A stretch of DNA of 64,000 bases from Thalassomonas actiniarum (GTDB lineage Bacteria > Pseudomonadota > Gammaproteobacteria > Enterobacterales > Alteromonadaceae), in assembly GCF_000948975.2 (NCBI RefSeq), contig NZ_CP059735.1, positions 5,702,603-5,766,602 on the forward strand. The letters run 5' to 3'. A program made the position numbers and the translations under genes. This document shows positions 46,328 to 56,300 of the stretch, piece after piece. Position 1 is the stretch's first letter. Each line of letters begins with the position of its first letter. Below the pieces are notes generated by a model. It saw nothing but the letters and a program-made list of their open reading frames with translations, was not told the origin of the DNA and ran no database searches.

Positions 46328-47389
46328 CTAGGGCAGCACCAGTTTACGCTGCTCTTCGAGCCCCATCGACAGGATAAACGGCTCTTGTTTTTGCTGGCTG
46401 ATAAAATCAGCCTTAGTCTGCATACCCAGCCATTGATGGCGGATCAGACATTGGGCTACCGCACCGCCCAAAGTAGCTCCCGGCCCCAGGATAATCAGCT
46501 TGTCCGGGGCATATTCTTTAATCGCCACCTCAACTGCCTTGCTGAAATTATAAGGCGCAACCACCTGGGTGCCCAGGGTATAATCATAAAGAGCATCAAG
46601 ATCTGCGCCATAAGGCTGCCATATCTGACCTTCACCGTCGATGAGCGGTACTTGCGGCTTATCAAATAATGACTTGGCCAATAAGGACTTGGCTTTTTCC
46701 GAGGTGCCCTGTAATAACGGGGTGTGGAAAGCAGCATGGTTAAACAGGTTCATCGGGTATCTGTCCTGTACCACAGGCAGCTTCTGCTCCAATGCCGCCA
46801 GGCCTGCTTTATTGCCGCCAAAAACCAGGTAGCCGCCAAGTTCAATCGAGATATGTACTTCGGCGTCCGGCAATTGGTTGACCTCATCCAGCCATGCCAG
46901 CACCTGCTTTTTGATATCATCCTGCTGCTGCCAGTCGTCGTTGATCACCGGATAGATCATCTGACCGCCGATCACGCCGTCGGTCATCATAGAGCCCATG
47001 GTATTGATCAGCTCAATCGCCGCGGCCGGTTTAAGGGCCCCGGCAACCGCCAGGGCAATGTACCAGCCCATAGAGTTTCCGGTAACGGCAACAATATCGT
47101 ATTCATCGCGGTCTATGCTTTGATAGTCGGCGGCGGCGCAGGCATAAATCAATGCAGAAGCATTTTCACCCGCGGTGTGCAGGCGCATGCTGTATTTGTC
47201 CATGTCGTCGAGTTCGCTGATGGCTGTTTGCCCCTGCCCCGCCCGGTAGTGGTCTATCACTTCCACCAGCTCGGTTTTATCGCTGTGCAAGCGTTTCAGG
47301 TAACCCAGTTCTTCTTTGTTGTAGGTACCGCGCCCGGGGCAGATCACCACGGCGCGTTTTTTATTTTTGTTTATATCCGTTGAGCTCAT
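46328..47389 (-). CDS. FabD-like acyltransferase lacking the malonate-binding arginine
   Basis: This 353-residue protein has the FabD/acyltransferase fold. An N-terminal CPGRGTY motif replaces the usual PGQGSQ, the nucleophile elbow is GNSMG (S106) in place of GHSxG, and the catalytic histidine is H222 in NHAAFHTPLL. The arginine that holds the malonyl carboxylate (the RGxxM motif) is replaced: NTMGSMM has M131 there. It therefore probably does not use malonyl-CoA and may handle neutral acyl groups. The start is the ATG at 47389 with GGAAG 6 bases upstream. It follows, by 13 bases, a fused branched-chain-type 2-oxoacid dehydrogenase E1, which could supply the acyl group. Function otherwise unknown. 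Confidence 0.75.
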   Translation of the reverse strand: MSSTDINKNKKRAVVICPGRGTYNKEELGYLKRLHSDKTELVEVIDHYRAGQGQTAISELDDMDKYSMRLHTAGENASALIYACAAADYQSIDRDEYDIVAVTGNSMGWYIALAVAGALKPAAAIELINTMGSMMTDGVIGGQMIYPVINDDWQQQDDIKKQVLAWLDEVNQLPDAEVHISIELGGYLVFGGNKAGLAALEQKLPVVQDRYPMNLFNHAAFHTPLLQGTSEKAKSLLAKSLFDKPQVPLIDGEGQIWQPYGADLDALYDYTLGTQVVAPYNFSKAVEVAIKEYAPDKLIILGPGATLGGAVAQCLIRHQWLGMQTKADFISQQKQEPFILSMGLEEQRKLVLP

Positions 47390-47402
47390 ATCACACTTCC
47401 GC

Positions 47403-49679
47403 TTAAACTTTTTCGATGTTGTCATGATGTAAAACAACCACGGGATCTATGGTGATACCCGAGAGCATTTCTTTTGCCGTTTCAACAATTTCATTGTTTG
47501 ACGGCAGTACCTGGTAAGCGGCAGCCCCCAAAGGAATAAAACAGTCTTCGGCGGTAATGCGGCGCACACGTTTTTGCGGTTTTCCCGCCGACTGTGCTTC
47601 CTGGATCAAGGTCATCAGCGCCTCGCTGACAGAGCCTGTTTTACGGCATTCATCAACAATCAAGACATTGTCAAAACCGCGTACCTGTTTCACTATGCCT
47701 TTTTCATCCAGCGGCGCCAGCCAACGTAAATCAATCACGGTGCAATGAATGCCCTGCTCCGTCAGAATTTTCTCCGCCTGACGCGACAGGTAATAACCGT
47801 TGCCGTAACTGATGATGCACAGGTCTTTGCCTTCGCCATAAACGCTGATTTTCTGGTTAATGTCGTCACCCGAGGTTAATGTCGCCTGTTCCGGGCTGAC
47901 ATATTCCGAGGTCCATAAACCGTCCCCTTCTTCATGCAAATCTTTGGTCATATAAAGGGCAATAGGTTCTAAGAACACCACCAGGCGTTGCTGTTCCTGC
48001 GCCAGGCGAACACAAGCGCGCATCATTTCTACCGCATCTGCCCCGTTTGACGGACAGGCCAAGATCAGCCCCGGGATATCCCGGAACACGGCAAAAGAAT
48101 TGTCATTATGGAAATGACCGCCGAAACCTTTCTGGTATGCCAGCCCGGCAATACGGATCACCATGCCATTGCTGTACTGGCCGTTGGAGAAAAACGGCAG
48201 GGTCGCCGCTTCGCCGCGGATCTGATCTTCGGCATTGTGCACATAAGCCAGGAACTGAATTTCCGGGATAGGCAAGAAACCGTTATGGGCCAGGCCGATG
48301 GCCGTGCCTAAGATAGATTGTTCATCCAGCAGGGTATTGAGTACCCGGTTCTGGCCAAACCTTTCACACAGCTTACTGGTGACATTATAAACACCGCCTT
48401 TTTTGCCGATATCTTCACCGCACATAACGATATTTTCATGCTCGGCCATCAGGTCCATCAGGGCCCAGTTAATCAACTTGGCCAAATGCTGTTTCTTGCT
48501 CAGGTTATGCTTTTCATGCCTGAACAGCTGCTCCCTTTGCGCCTGGCTGACATTGGCCGTTGCCACCTCACGGCCAGGCGGGATAATGCTGGCCATCACC
48601 TCTTCCGGCGACTCCAACCTGTCTTTGGTGGCGACGACATCGGCGATGGCGGCAATGCGTTTTTCTACCGACTGATAAAGGGCAATGATCTGCTCTTCAT
48701 CCAAAATATTGTTCTCCAGCAAGATGCGGGCGCTATGCAGCAGCGGATCTTGCTGTTCGTTGGCTTCAATTTCCGCCACCGGGCGGTAAACAAATTCCGC
48801 ATCAGAGCCGGCATGCCCGAGCAAACGGATGGTTTTCACATGTAAAAATACCGGCTTGCGGTATTTACGCGCCAGCCGTTCGGCTTTTTTCGCGGTGTGA
48901 TAGGTATCGAGCAGGTTTAAACCGTCGCAATACAAATAAGTTAACCCGGCGCGGTTGCTGAAATTCGCCTTGACCCAACCCTCCGGGGTCGAGGTGGAAA
49001 TGCCTATGCCATTGTCTTCACAAACATAAACAATCGGCATAGGGATCGACTGATAAGCCGCCCAGGCGGTACTGTTAATTGCCCCCTGCGCGGTGGAATG
49101 GTTCGATGAGGCATCGCCGAAGTTACAAATCACCACGCCATCGTCGGGCATTTCACCGTCGTGCTTCATTCTTTTTGCCAAATCGATACTAAAGGCCGCC
49201 CCCATCGCCTTGGGCAAATGCGAAGCAATCGTGCTGGTTTGCGGCGGAATGCTCAGGGTTTTGCTGCCAAGTACCTTATGGCGGCCACCGGAAATGGGAT
49301 CATCTTTTGAAGCGGCAAACGAGAGCAACATGTCATAAAGCGGCGTCTGGCCTTTCACCTGCTTACCGCGCTGGATAACAAAAGCGCCGCTGCGGTAATG
49401 CAAAAACGCCATATCATCCGAGCGAAATGCCTTGGCATAAGCGGCATTGCCTTCGTGACCGGCGCTGCCTATGGTATAAAAACTTTGCCCCTGCTTTTGC
49501 ATGATGCGGGACTGCAGATCCAAATGCCGGCTCATCACCTGGCTTTCAAATATATCAATCACTTCTTCATGGCTTAAGCCAACATCTTCCGGGGTCAGTG
49601 TGCTGCTTGCCTCGGGCAGCTTGCCCTCGCGGACAAATTTAACAAAATTCTCTTTTACCAGCAGGTTGCGGTCTAACAT
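47403..49679 (-). CDS. Fused alpha/beta E1 component of a 2-oxoacid dehydrogenase
   Basis: This 758-residue protein joins an E1 alpha subunit (about 1-370) to an E1 beta subunit (about 390-750). The alpha part has the thiamine-diphosphate motif beginning VICNFGDASSNHSTAQGA and ending YVCEDNGIGI (GDA in place of GDG). The beta part has VMCGEDIGKKGGVYNVT and the conserved FFSNGQYSNGMVIRIAG segment. Similar fusions occur in branched-chain oxoacid dehydrogenases. No E2 or E3 gene is adjacent, so acyl acceptance must occur on an unlinked E2 or elsewhere. It lies between gcdH (upstream) and the FabD-like gene. Confidence 0.88.
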   Translation of the reverse strand: MLDRNLLVKENFVKFVREGKLPEASSTLTPEDVGLSHEEVIDIFESQVMSRHLDLQSRIMQKQGQSFYTIGSAGHEGNAAYAKAFRSDDMAFLHYRSGAFVIQRGKQVKGQTPLYDMLLSFAASKDDPISGGRHKVLGSKTLSIPPQTSTIASHLPKAMGAAFSIDLAKRMKHDGEMPDDGVVICNFGDASSNHSTAQGAINSTAWAAYQSIPMPIVYVCEDNGIGISTSTPEGWVKANFSNRAGLTYLYCDGLNLLDTYHTAKKAERLARKYRKPVFLHVKTIRLLGHAGSDAEFVYRPVAEIEANEQQDPLLHSARILLENNILDEEQIIALYQSVEKRIAAIADVVATKDRLESPEEVMASIIPPGREVATANVSQAQREQLFRHEKHNLSKKQHLAKLINWALMDLMAEHENIVMCGEDIGKKGGVYNVTSKLCERFGQNRVLNTLLDEQSILGTAIGLAHNGFLPIPEIQFLAYVHNAEDQIRGEAATLPFFSNGQYSNGMVIRIAGLAYQKGFGGHFHNDNSFAVFRDIPGLILACPSNGADAVEMMRACVRLAQEQQRLVVFLEPIALYMTKDLHEEGDGLWTSEYVSPEQATLTSGDDINQKISVYGEGKDLCIISYGNGYYLSRQAEKILTEQGIHCTVIDLRWLAPLDEKGIVKQVRGFDNVLIVDECRKTGSVSEALMTLIQEAQSAGKPQKRVRRITAEDCFIPLGAAAYQVLPSNNEIVETAKEMLSGITIDPVVVLHHDNIEKV

Positions 49680-49766
49680 TTGTGCTCCAAATAATCAGTA
49701 AGGTTCCGGCATCTAGATTTGCGACAGGCCGGGAAGCAGGCAGCTTCCCGGCGAAGGTGATAAGGC

Positions 49767-50954
49767 TTAGAAAAAAGCCTGAATACCGGTTTGTGCCCGG
49801 CCCAAGATCAGGGCGTGCACGTCGTGGGTACCTTCATAGGTATTAACCGCTTCCAGGTTCATCACATGACGGATCACATGGAACTCGTCGCTGATACCGT
49901 TACCGCCGTGCATATCACGGGCAGTGCGGGCAATATCCAACGCCTTGCCGCAAGAGTTGCGTTTGACTAAAGAAATGGATTCAGGCGCCAAAGTACCGGC
50001 ATCCATCAAGCGACCCACCTGCAGACAGGCAAACAAACCGGTAGTGATCTCGGTTTGCATATCCGCCAGTTTCTTCTGGATTAGCTGGGTAGAGGCTAAC
50101 GGCTTACCAAACTGCTCACGGTCTAAAGTATATTGGCGGGCGGCATGCCAGCAAAACTCCGCAGCACCCAAGGCGCCCCAGGAAATACCGTAACGGGCCT
50201 TATTCAGGCAGCCAAACGGGCCGGATAAACCTTTGGCATTGGGTAACATTTGCTCGGCAGGCACAAAGACATTGTCCATCACGATTTCACCGGTAATGGA
50301 AGCTCTTAACGAGAACTTGCCTTCAATTTTCGGCGCAGATAAACCTTCCATGCCTTTTTCTAAAATAAAGCCGCGGATCACGCCGTCTAGCTTGGCCCAG
50401 ACAATGAAAACATCGGCAATCGGTGAGTTGGTGATCCACATTTTAGTACCGCTGATACGGTAGCCGCCGTCAACCGCCACCGCTTTGGTTGCCATGCTCG
50501 CCGGATCTGAACCTGAGTTCGGCTCGGTTAGGCCAAAACAGCCGATCAGCTCAGCCGTCGCCAGCTTAGGCAAATACTTCATCTTCTGCTCTTCGCTGCC
50601 GTAGGCATAGATAGGATGCATCACCAGGGAAGACTGCACGCTCATGGCGCTGCGGTAACCGCTGTCGACCCTTTCCACTTCACGCGCCACCAGGCCGTAA
50701 ACCACAGAGTTGGTACCGGCACAGCCGTATTTTTCCGGGATAGTACAACCCAATAACCCCAGCTCGCCCAGCTCTTTCATGATATTGACATCGAACGTTT
50801 CATTGCGGTTGGCTTCAAGCACCCGCGGCATTAACTTTTCCTGACAGTATTGATGGGCACTGTCGCGGATCATCCGCTCTTCTTCGCTCAGCAGCGAATC
50901 AAGTAATAGCGGATCTTGCCAGTTAAAGGATGGGCGTGTAACTGAATTAGACAT
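49767..50954 (-). CDS. gcdH: Glutaryl-CoA dehydrogenase
   Basis: GcdH oxidises and decarboxylates glutaryl-CoA to crotonyl-CoA in lysine and tryptophan degradation. The 395-residue flavoprotein begins [24 protein letters not shown] and has [23 protein letters not shown] and the catalytic glutamate in [20 protein letters not shown], which is typical of GcdH rather than of short-chain acyl-CoA dehydrogenases. A LysR gene is divergent. The fused E1 gene follows after 87 bases. Confidence 0.94.
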   Translation of the reverse strand: MSNSVTRPSFNWQDPLLLDSLLSEEERMIRDSAHQYCQEKLMPRVLEANRNETFDVNIMKELGELGLLGCTIPEKYGCAGTNSVVYGLVAREVERVDSGYRSAMSVQSSLVMHPIYAYGSEEQKMKYLPKLATAELIGCFGLTEPNSGSDPASMATKAVAVDGGYRISGTKMWITNSPIADVFIVWAKLDGVIRGFILEKGMEGLSAPKIEGKFSLRASITGEIVMDNVFVPAEQMLPNAKGLSGPFGCLNKARYGISWGALGAAEFCWHAARQYTLDREQFGKPLASTQLIQKKLADMQTEITTGLFACLQVGRLMDAGTLAPESISLVKRNSCGKALDIARTARDMHGGNGISDEFHVIRHVMNLEAVNTYEGTHDVHALILGRAQTGIQAFF

Positions 50955-51065
50955 GAAAAAGCACCTTAAAGTTATCGAGTAATTACGTATCTTTTCGATA
51001 CTAATAAAAAGGCAGCCAAAGTTAAAATATCTATTTCCTTTAACAGATATAGGAGTAAACTATAC

Positions 51066-51080
51066 CTAGCTGTACACTAG
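51066..51080. promoter_or_regulatory. Candidate LysR-type regulator site
   Basis: CTAG-C-TGTACA-CTAG is an interrupted palindrome fitting the T-N11-A pattern (T at 51067, A at 51079). It lies in the 198-base divergent gap between gcdH and the LysR gene, about 110 bases upstream of gcdH and 72 before the regulator. The assignment rests on position and symmetry only. Confidence 0.4.
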
Positions 51081-51152
51081 ATAAACAAAGCCACAGACAG
51101 TGGTCAGACCATGAATTTTAAAAATTTTCTTTAAGAAGATGAGCTTAGCTAT

Positions 51153-51983
51153 ATGGATTTAAGAAGCCTGCAATATTTTGTCGCCGTTTTTGAAAAGCGC
51201 AGCTTTAGCGCTGCGGCAAAAACCTGCTATGTCGCCCAACCGTCGATTTCTGCGGCCGTGGCCCAGCTGGAGCAGCATTTAAATACCAGTCTGTTTAACC
51301 GCCATGCCCGCGGCGTCAATCCCACCAACAGCGGCGATAAACTCTATCCGCTGGCGAAGCAGCTGATCGGCCAGGCAGATGCCATTAAAACCGTATTTAC
51401 CGAGCGCAGCGTTAAACAGCCCTTTTATCTCGGTGTTACCAAAGGGCTAGGGGTAAAGCGCATGAGCGCGCTGTTAAAAGACTTTACCTCCGCCGAACAG
51501 CAGGTGGAGCTGACCTTAGTGCCTCATACCGAACCGTGCGATGCCCGTATTATTATCAAGGAAGAGCTGAAAGAGCAGGAAACCCACTGGTCGCTGTGGC
51601 AGGAAGATTACCTGCTGGCACTGCCCTACAACCATATTTTATCCCTGCAGGACAGCATAAAATTACGGGATCTCGACGGCCTGCCTTTTATCCAGCGTAC
51701 TCCCTGCACCGAATGGGACACCCTGAGCGATGCCCTGACTTTGGAAGGGATCAGCGTCGATACCCGGGCAAAAATCCAAACCATAGATTATGCCCTCGGC
51801 CTGGTACAAGCCGGATTGGGCTGCGCCCTGGTGCCCGCCCACCCGGAAATCATCAGCAAAACCGATGTGGTATTCAAACCGATAGAAGGCTTAAGGCTGA
51901 TGCGGGAAACCATACTTGCCTACCAGCAGCCATCGGATATTATCAATACCTTATTACAGTTGGTGTTAAAACACAGGCGATAA
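51153..51983 (+). CDS. LysR-family transcriptional regulator, probably of gcdH
   Basis: This 276-residue LysR-type regulator has an N-terminal winged helix-turn-helix (about 1-60) with LRSLQYFVAVFEKRSFSAAA and QPSISAAVAQLEQHL. An effector-binding domain follows (about 90-270), shorter than the usual 300 residues. It is divergent from gcdH, the arrangement of the GcdR regulators of glutarate/lysine catabolism; this role is inferred from position. Confidence 0.85.
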   Translation: MDLRSLQYFVAVFEKRSFSAAAKTCYVAQPSISAAVAQLEQHLNTSLFNRHARGVNPTNSGDKLYPLAKQLIGQADAIKTVFTERSVKQPFYLGVTKGLGVKRMSALLKDFTSAEQQVELTLVPHTEPCDARIIIKEELKEQETHWSLWQEDYLLALPYNHILSLQDSIKLRDLDGLPFIQRTPCTEWDTLSDALTLEGISVDTRAKIQTIDYALGLVQAGLGCALVPAHPEIISKTDVVFKPIEGLRLMRETILAYQQPSDIINTLLQLVLKHRR

Positions 51984-52133
51984 CCCTTGGGATCAAGTAC
52001 GTACTTACACATTGCAAACTTCACGATAAGCAAACTGTAATAGCTCCTTGAATAACATGGAGGAAACTCATACACTGTTCATTTTATAGGCAACGGATTT
52101 TGCATACAGATAACATCATCGGAGGATGTTCTT

Positions 52134-52763
52134 TTGCTTAAGCACTTTTCCCACAAAAAGCAAACCTCTGTGATAAGTGCATTGTTTCATTCCCGCAAAT
52201 TTCAGTTCATTATCGCCATTGCTGTTATTTTATTCTTCACATTCTTAATACAGCCACAGGAGGTACAAGCCATGTTTGGCATTTTTAAGCGTTATGAGGT
52301 GGAGATGTCCCCTGAGGTACGCGGTCGTATCACAAACAACGGTAGCCCCTTGGCAGGTATACAGGTAGCCCGCAGTCTTTCTTATGAGGGGTACCAAAAA
52401 GGTAAAGAGCAACTGGAACATACTACGACCGATGCCGATGGTCGCTTTTCATTCAAACCGCTGATGGTGAAGTCACGCCTACCGGGGGATTTGTTCGGCC
52501 AAAATATGCTAGTTTGGCAAGCTGTTTATGTTGAACGCGACGAACAGCTCTACCACCTTTGGTCCACCCATAAGATATGGCACTCTGTAAAACCCCTGTC
52601 CGAGTTATTAATTCAACTTAATTGCGATTTACAAGATAAGAAAGTTCAGCATGAAATAAATACCTTGGACTATGGAGGTATGTCATCTCAGGTAGTTGGT
52701 TCTATCTGTCACTGGCAAGGAGCGCGAATATCCACCTATATAGAGCCGCCAGGCAGGCGTTAA
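52134..52763 (+). CDS. DUF6795-like domain protein with optional signal sequence
   Basis: Two starts are possible. A TTG at 52134 with GGAGG 8 bases upstream gives 209 residues with a hydrophobic segment (about 25-40) and an AxA-like end (EVQA). An internal ATG at 52272, preceded by a very strong AGGAGG at 8 bases, gives 163 residues beginning MFGIFKRYEVEMSPEVRGRI, the point where I recall DUF6795 proteins usually start. The domain contains GSPLAGIQVARSLSYEGY and TTDADGRFSFKPL, an Ig/carboxypeptidase-regulatory-like beta sandwich. Function is unknown. A small membrane protein follows 55 bases later. Confidence 0.65.
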   Translation: MLKHFSHKKQTSVISALFHSRKFQFIIAIAVILFFTFLIQPQEVQAMFGIFKRYEVEMSPEVRGRITNNGSPLAGIQVARSLSYEGYQKGKEQLEHTTTDADGRFSFKPLMVKSRLPGDLFGQNMLVWQAVYVERDEQLYHLWSTHKIWHSVKPLSELLIQLNCDLQDKKVQHEINTLDYGGMSSQVVGSICHWQGARISTYIEPPGRR

Positions 52764-52818
52764 AACAAAACTCATGATACAAAGCTCTGTTTTATATCAA
52801 GGTGTTAAGGAGGAATAA

Positions 52819-53232
52819 ATGGGTCTTGTCTTAGCCCCCTTGATTATCTTCTGGCTGACAATAGCCCTTTATTCATTGAATATGGGCTATGCATTAATAA
52901 GCGATTCAACCGGGTATCCAAATGCTGTTTCTGTCATAGCCATTGCGCTTTTCTCTTTGCTAATTTATCTCCGCCTCGGTTTCGCCAGATTTAAAAGCAG
53001 GAAAAAGCTCTTGGTATTTGAAATACCAATATACTTTACCACCAATAAAGTATCATTTTTCCTGGTCATTCTCGCTATACTGGCTTACAAGTTTGGCTCA
53101 GATTATCTCAGCCACGAATACCTCAAACCTATACCATTTATACTGACATTCACGATTTCTTTCGCCGCCATCATAGGTACTTTTTATTCAGAAACGTTTA
53201 TAAAAAAATACAAAATAACTCAAATACACTAA
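52819..53232 (+). CDS. Small four-helix membrane protein, unknown
   Basis: This 137-residue protein is largely hydrophobic with four membrane segments (about 3-24, 36-52, 72-90, 104-123) and basic ends. AAGGAGG lies about 6 bases before the ATG, so it is well expressed if transcribed. It follows the DUF6795-like gene and probably shares its transcript; it could be its membrane partner or immunity-like protein. No family recognised. Confidence 0.6.
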   Translation: MGLVLAPLIIFWLTIALYSLNMGYALISDSTGYPNAVSVIAIALFSLLIYLRLGFARFKSRKKLLVFEIPIYFTTNKVSFFLVILAILAYKFGSDYLSHEYLKPIPFILTFTISFAAIIGTFYSETFIKKYKITQIH

Positions 53233-53384
53233 TTTAGACATTTAGCCTTGCTGTAACCGACATAAAACGCCAATACCATGTTCCGATAAGACTCAGATAT
53301 GCAAGCCCTGTGACTAAACTCGTGATTATCAAATCGTAAACAGTTATTATCAATCGATAAAAAAGAAGTAAATGTTACGAGGGA

Positions 53385-56300
53385 ATGATGACTTTAGGTA
53401 TTATCAATGAATCAAATTTTGGCTTTCTAAAGCAACATGACCCCATATTCTTTGATTTAGCCAATGCAGCTGAACGTGCTTTTACCAGTGACCCCAACAC
53501 CACATTAATTAAACTTCGTCAGCTAGCCGAAGCATTAGCACAAGATATAGCATCACGAGTCGGAATAGAATTTGACGACAACACAACTCAAGCTAATTTG
53601 CTGTATAAAATAAATAAAGAAATCAGCTTTGAGCCGGTTATCCGGCAACTTTTCCACTCCCTGAGAATAGAAGGCAATAAAGCCACCCACAAATTTAAAA
53701 CCAAACATAAAGAAGCACTTGACGGTTTAAAGTTAGCCAGGGAATTAGCAATTTGGTTTCACCGCTCATTTGCAAATTTAACTCAGGCATTTAAACCCGG
53801 GGCATTTATACTGCCTGAAGATCCCAGCCTGCAACTTCGAACATTACAAACAAAAATCCAGACGTTACAAAACCAATTAACTGAAAACAATGAACAACTT
53901 GAAACCAATCAAAATTTAGCCTTATTACTGGCACAAGAAAAAGAAGAATATGCCGTACTCGCCGAACAAATGGATGTTGAGGCACGCACCCTCGCCGAAC
54001 AAGTAAAACAACACGATGCGTTAATTAAGCAACAACAAACCGCATTCGAGCAAAGGTTAAAAGAATTACAAACCCAGTTAAAACAAAAAGATAAAGAAGT
54101 TGAAAAAGCTCGAAAACAAGTCAGTAAAAAAACCAAAAAAGCAAGCCACAATTTTGAGTTAAATGAAGAACTAACACGCATTCTTATCGACCAACAATTA
54201 GAAGAAGCTGGCTGGACGGTTGATACCCAAGAACTAACCTGGGCCAATGGCACAAGACCAGAAAAAAACACCCATAAAGCAATCGCTGAGTGGCCAACCG
54301 AGCTAAATGGTAAAAAAGGCAGGGCTGACTACGTACTGTTTAACGGCTTAATTCCCATTGCCGTGGTTGAAGCCAAAAAAGCCAACACCAATGTAGCAGG
54401 TAAAATCCCTCAGGCAGAGCGGTACGCTAAAGGCTTTAAAGTGACGCAATTAATGACAAATGCCTGGGAAGTTAGCGGACAAACAATTGCCTGGCCCGAT
54501 GAGGATAGCGGACATTACATGGTGCCATTTGTCTACTCCTGTAATGGCCGCCCCTTTGTTAAACAAAGTAAAGAACATTCAGGCACCTGGTTTCGGGACG
54601 TGCGCAAACCGGCCAATATAGCAAAACCGCTAGAGCAGTTTCACTCTCCTGCGGGTTTGCTGGATAAGCTCAAACGAGATAAAGACGAAGCAGAGAAGCT
54701 GTTACAACAAGAAGGCTTCAATTATTTGGGGTTGCGTAACTACCAACAAAAAGCCATAGCAGCCGTTGAAACCGCATTAGAGAATAATAACAGCAAATGC
54801 CTGTTAGCCATGGCAACAGGTACGGGTAAAACCAGAACCATCATAGGCCTGATGTACCGCTTTTTAAAAGCAGAGCGTTTCAAACGCATCCTGTTCTTAG
54901 TCGACAGAACTGCCTTAGGCACTCAGGCCAAAGATGCCTTTGACGAAGCCAAACTGGAACAGAATAAAACCTTATCTTCTATTTACAATATTGCCGACCT
55001 CGGTGATATGAAAAGCGAAGCCGAAACCCGGGTGCAAGTAGCGACGGTACAGGCCATGGTGATGCGAATATACAAATCGGATACGCCACCACCGATAGAC
55101 GAATTTGACTGTATTATTGTTGATGAAGCCCACCGGGGCTATGTACTTGATCAGGAGATGACCGAAGGTGAAATAACCAACCGGGACAGCAGCCAATACT
55201 TATCTGCCTACTGCCGAGTATTAGACTATTTTGATGCCGTAAAAATAGGCTTAACCGCCACACCGGCAAAACACACCAGTAATATTTTCGGCAAGCCCAT
55301 TTATACCTACAGTTACCGAGAAGCCGTTGCAGAAGACTGGTTAATAGATCACGAACCGCCAATACGTTACCAAACCCTGCTCAGTCAACATGGCATTACC
55401 TTTGAGAAAGGGGAAACGGTATCTGCTATTAATACCCAAACCGGTGAAGTAGAAAGCGCAGAACTTGAAGATGAAGTAAAATTTGATGTCGACGCCTTTA
55501 ACCGCAAGGTTATCACCCCTGAATTTAACAAAGTTATCTGTGAACAACTGGTACAAGAACTAGATCCGTTTGGCGAAGAAAAAACCCTTATTTTTTGTAC
55601 CCGCGACATACATGCCGACATGGTCAAAAGCGCCCTGGATAAAGCCTTTAAAAACTTGTACGGCGACGAATATAAACAAGCTGCGGTGGCTAAAATCACC
55701 GGTGAAAGTGATAAGGTTGAACAACTTATTCGCCAATATAAAAATGAGCGTTTTCCCAATATCGCCATTACCGTTGACCTGCTCACTACAGGCATTGACG
55801 TACCCGAAATTAACCATTTAGTATTTTTACGCCGGGTAAAATCACGTATTTTATATGAACAAATGCTCGGTCGTGCCACTCGTCGTTGTGATGAAATAGG
55901 TAAAACCGCGTTTAAAATTTACGACCCGGTAGATATTTATCACGCACTTGAAGATCTCAATACTATGAAACCCATCAGCAAAGATCCCAACATTACCCTG
56001 GATCAACTGGTGGAAGAATTAACCGATCCCGAGCATTTAACCAAAGCCTTAGCCACACCGGGCGAAAAAGCCGATACCAGCCATGCCCATGATGTATTAG
56101 CGCAACTCAGCCAAAAAGTGATGCGGGTAATGCGCAAAGCAGCCAAAAAAGCCGAGAACAAACCTGAACTCAAAGAAAAATTACACCAATTAGAAGGTGT
56201 TTGGGGCATCACAGCCAACAAGCTCCACCAACATCTGCACACCATAGGCCCTCAAGCTGCAGCAGCATTCCTGCATCAACATAGCGGCATACTCAAACAA

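Noticed and set aside
46724-47383. 219-codon open frame on the plus strand
   Set aside because: Antisense to the FabD-like gene; codon use fits the minus-strand gene.
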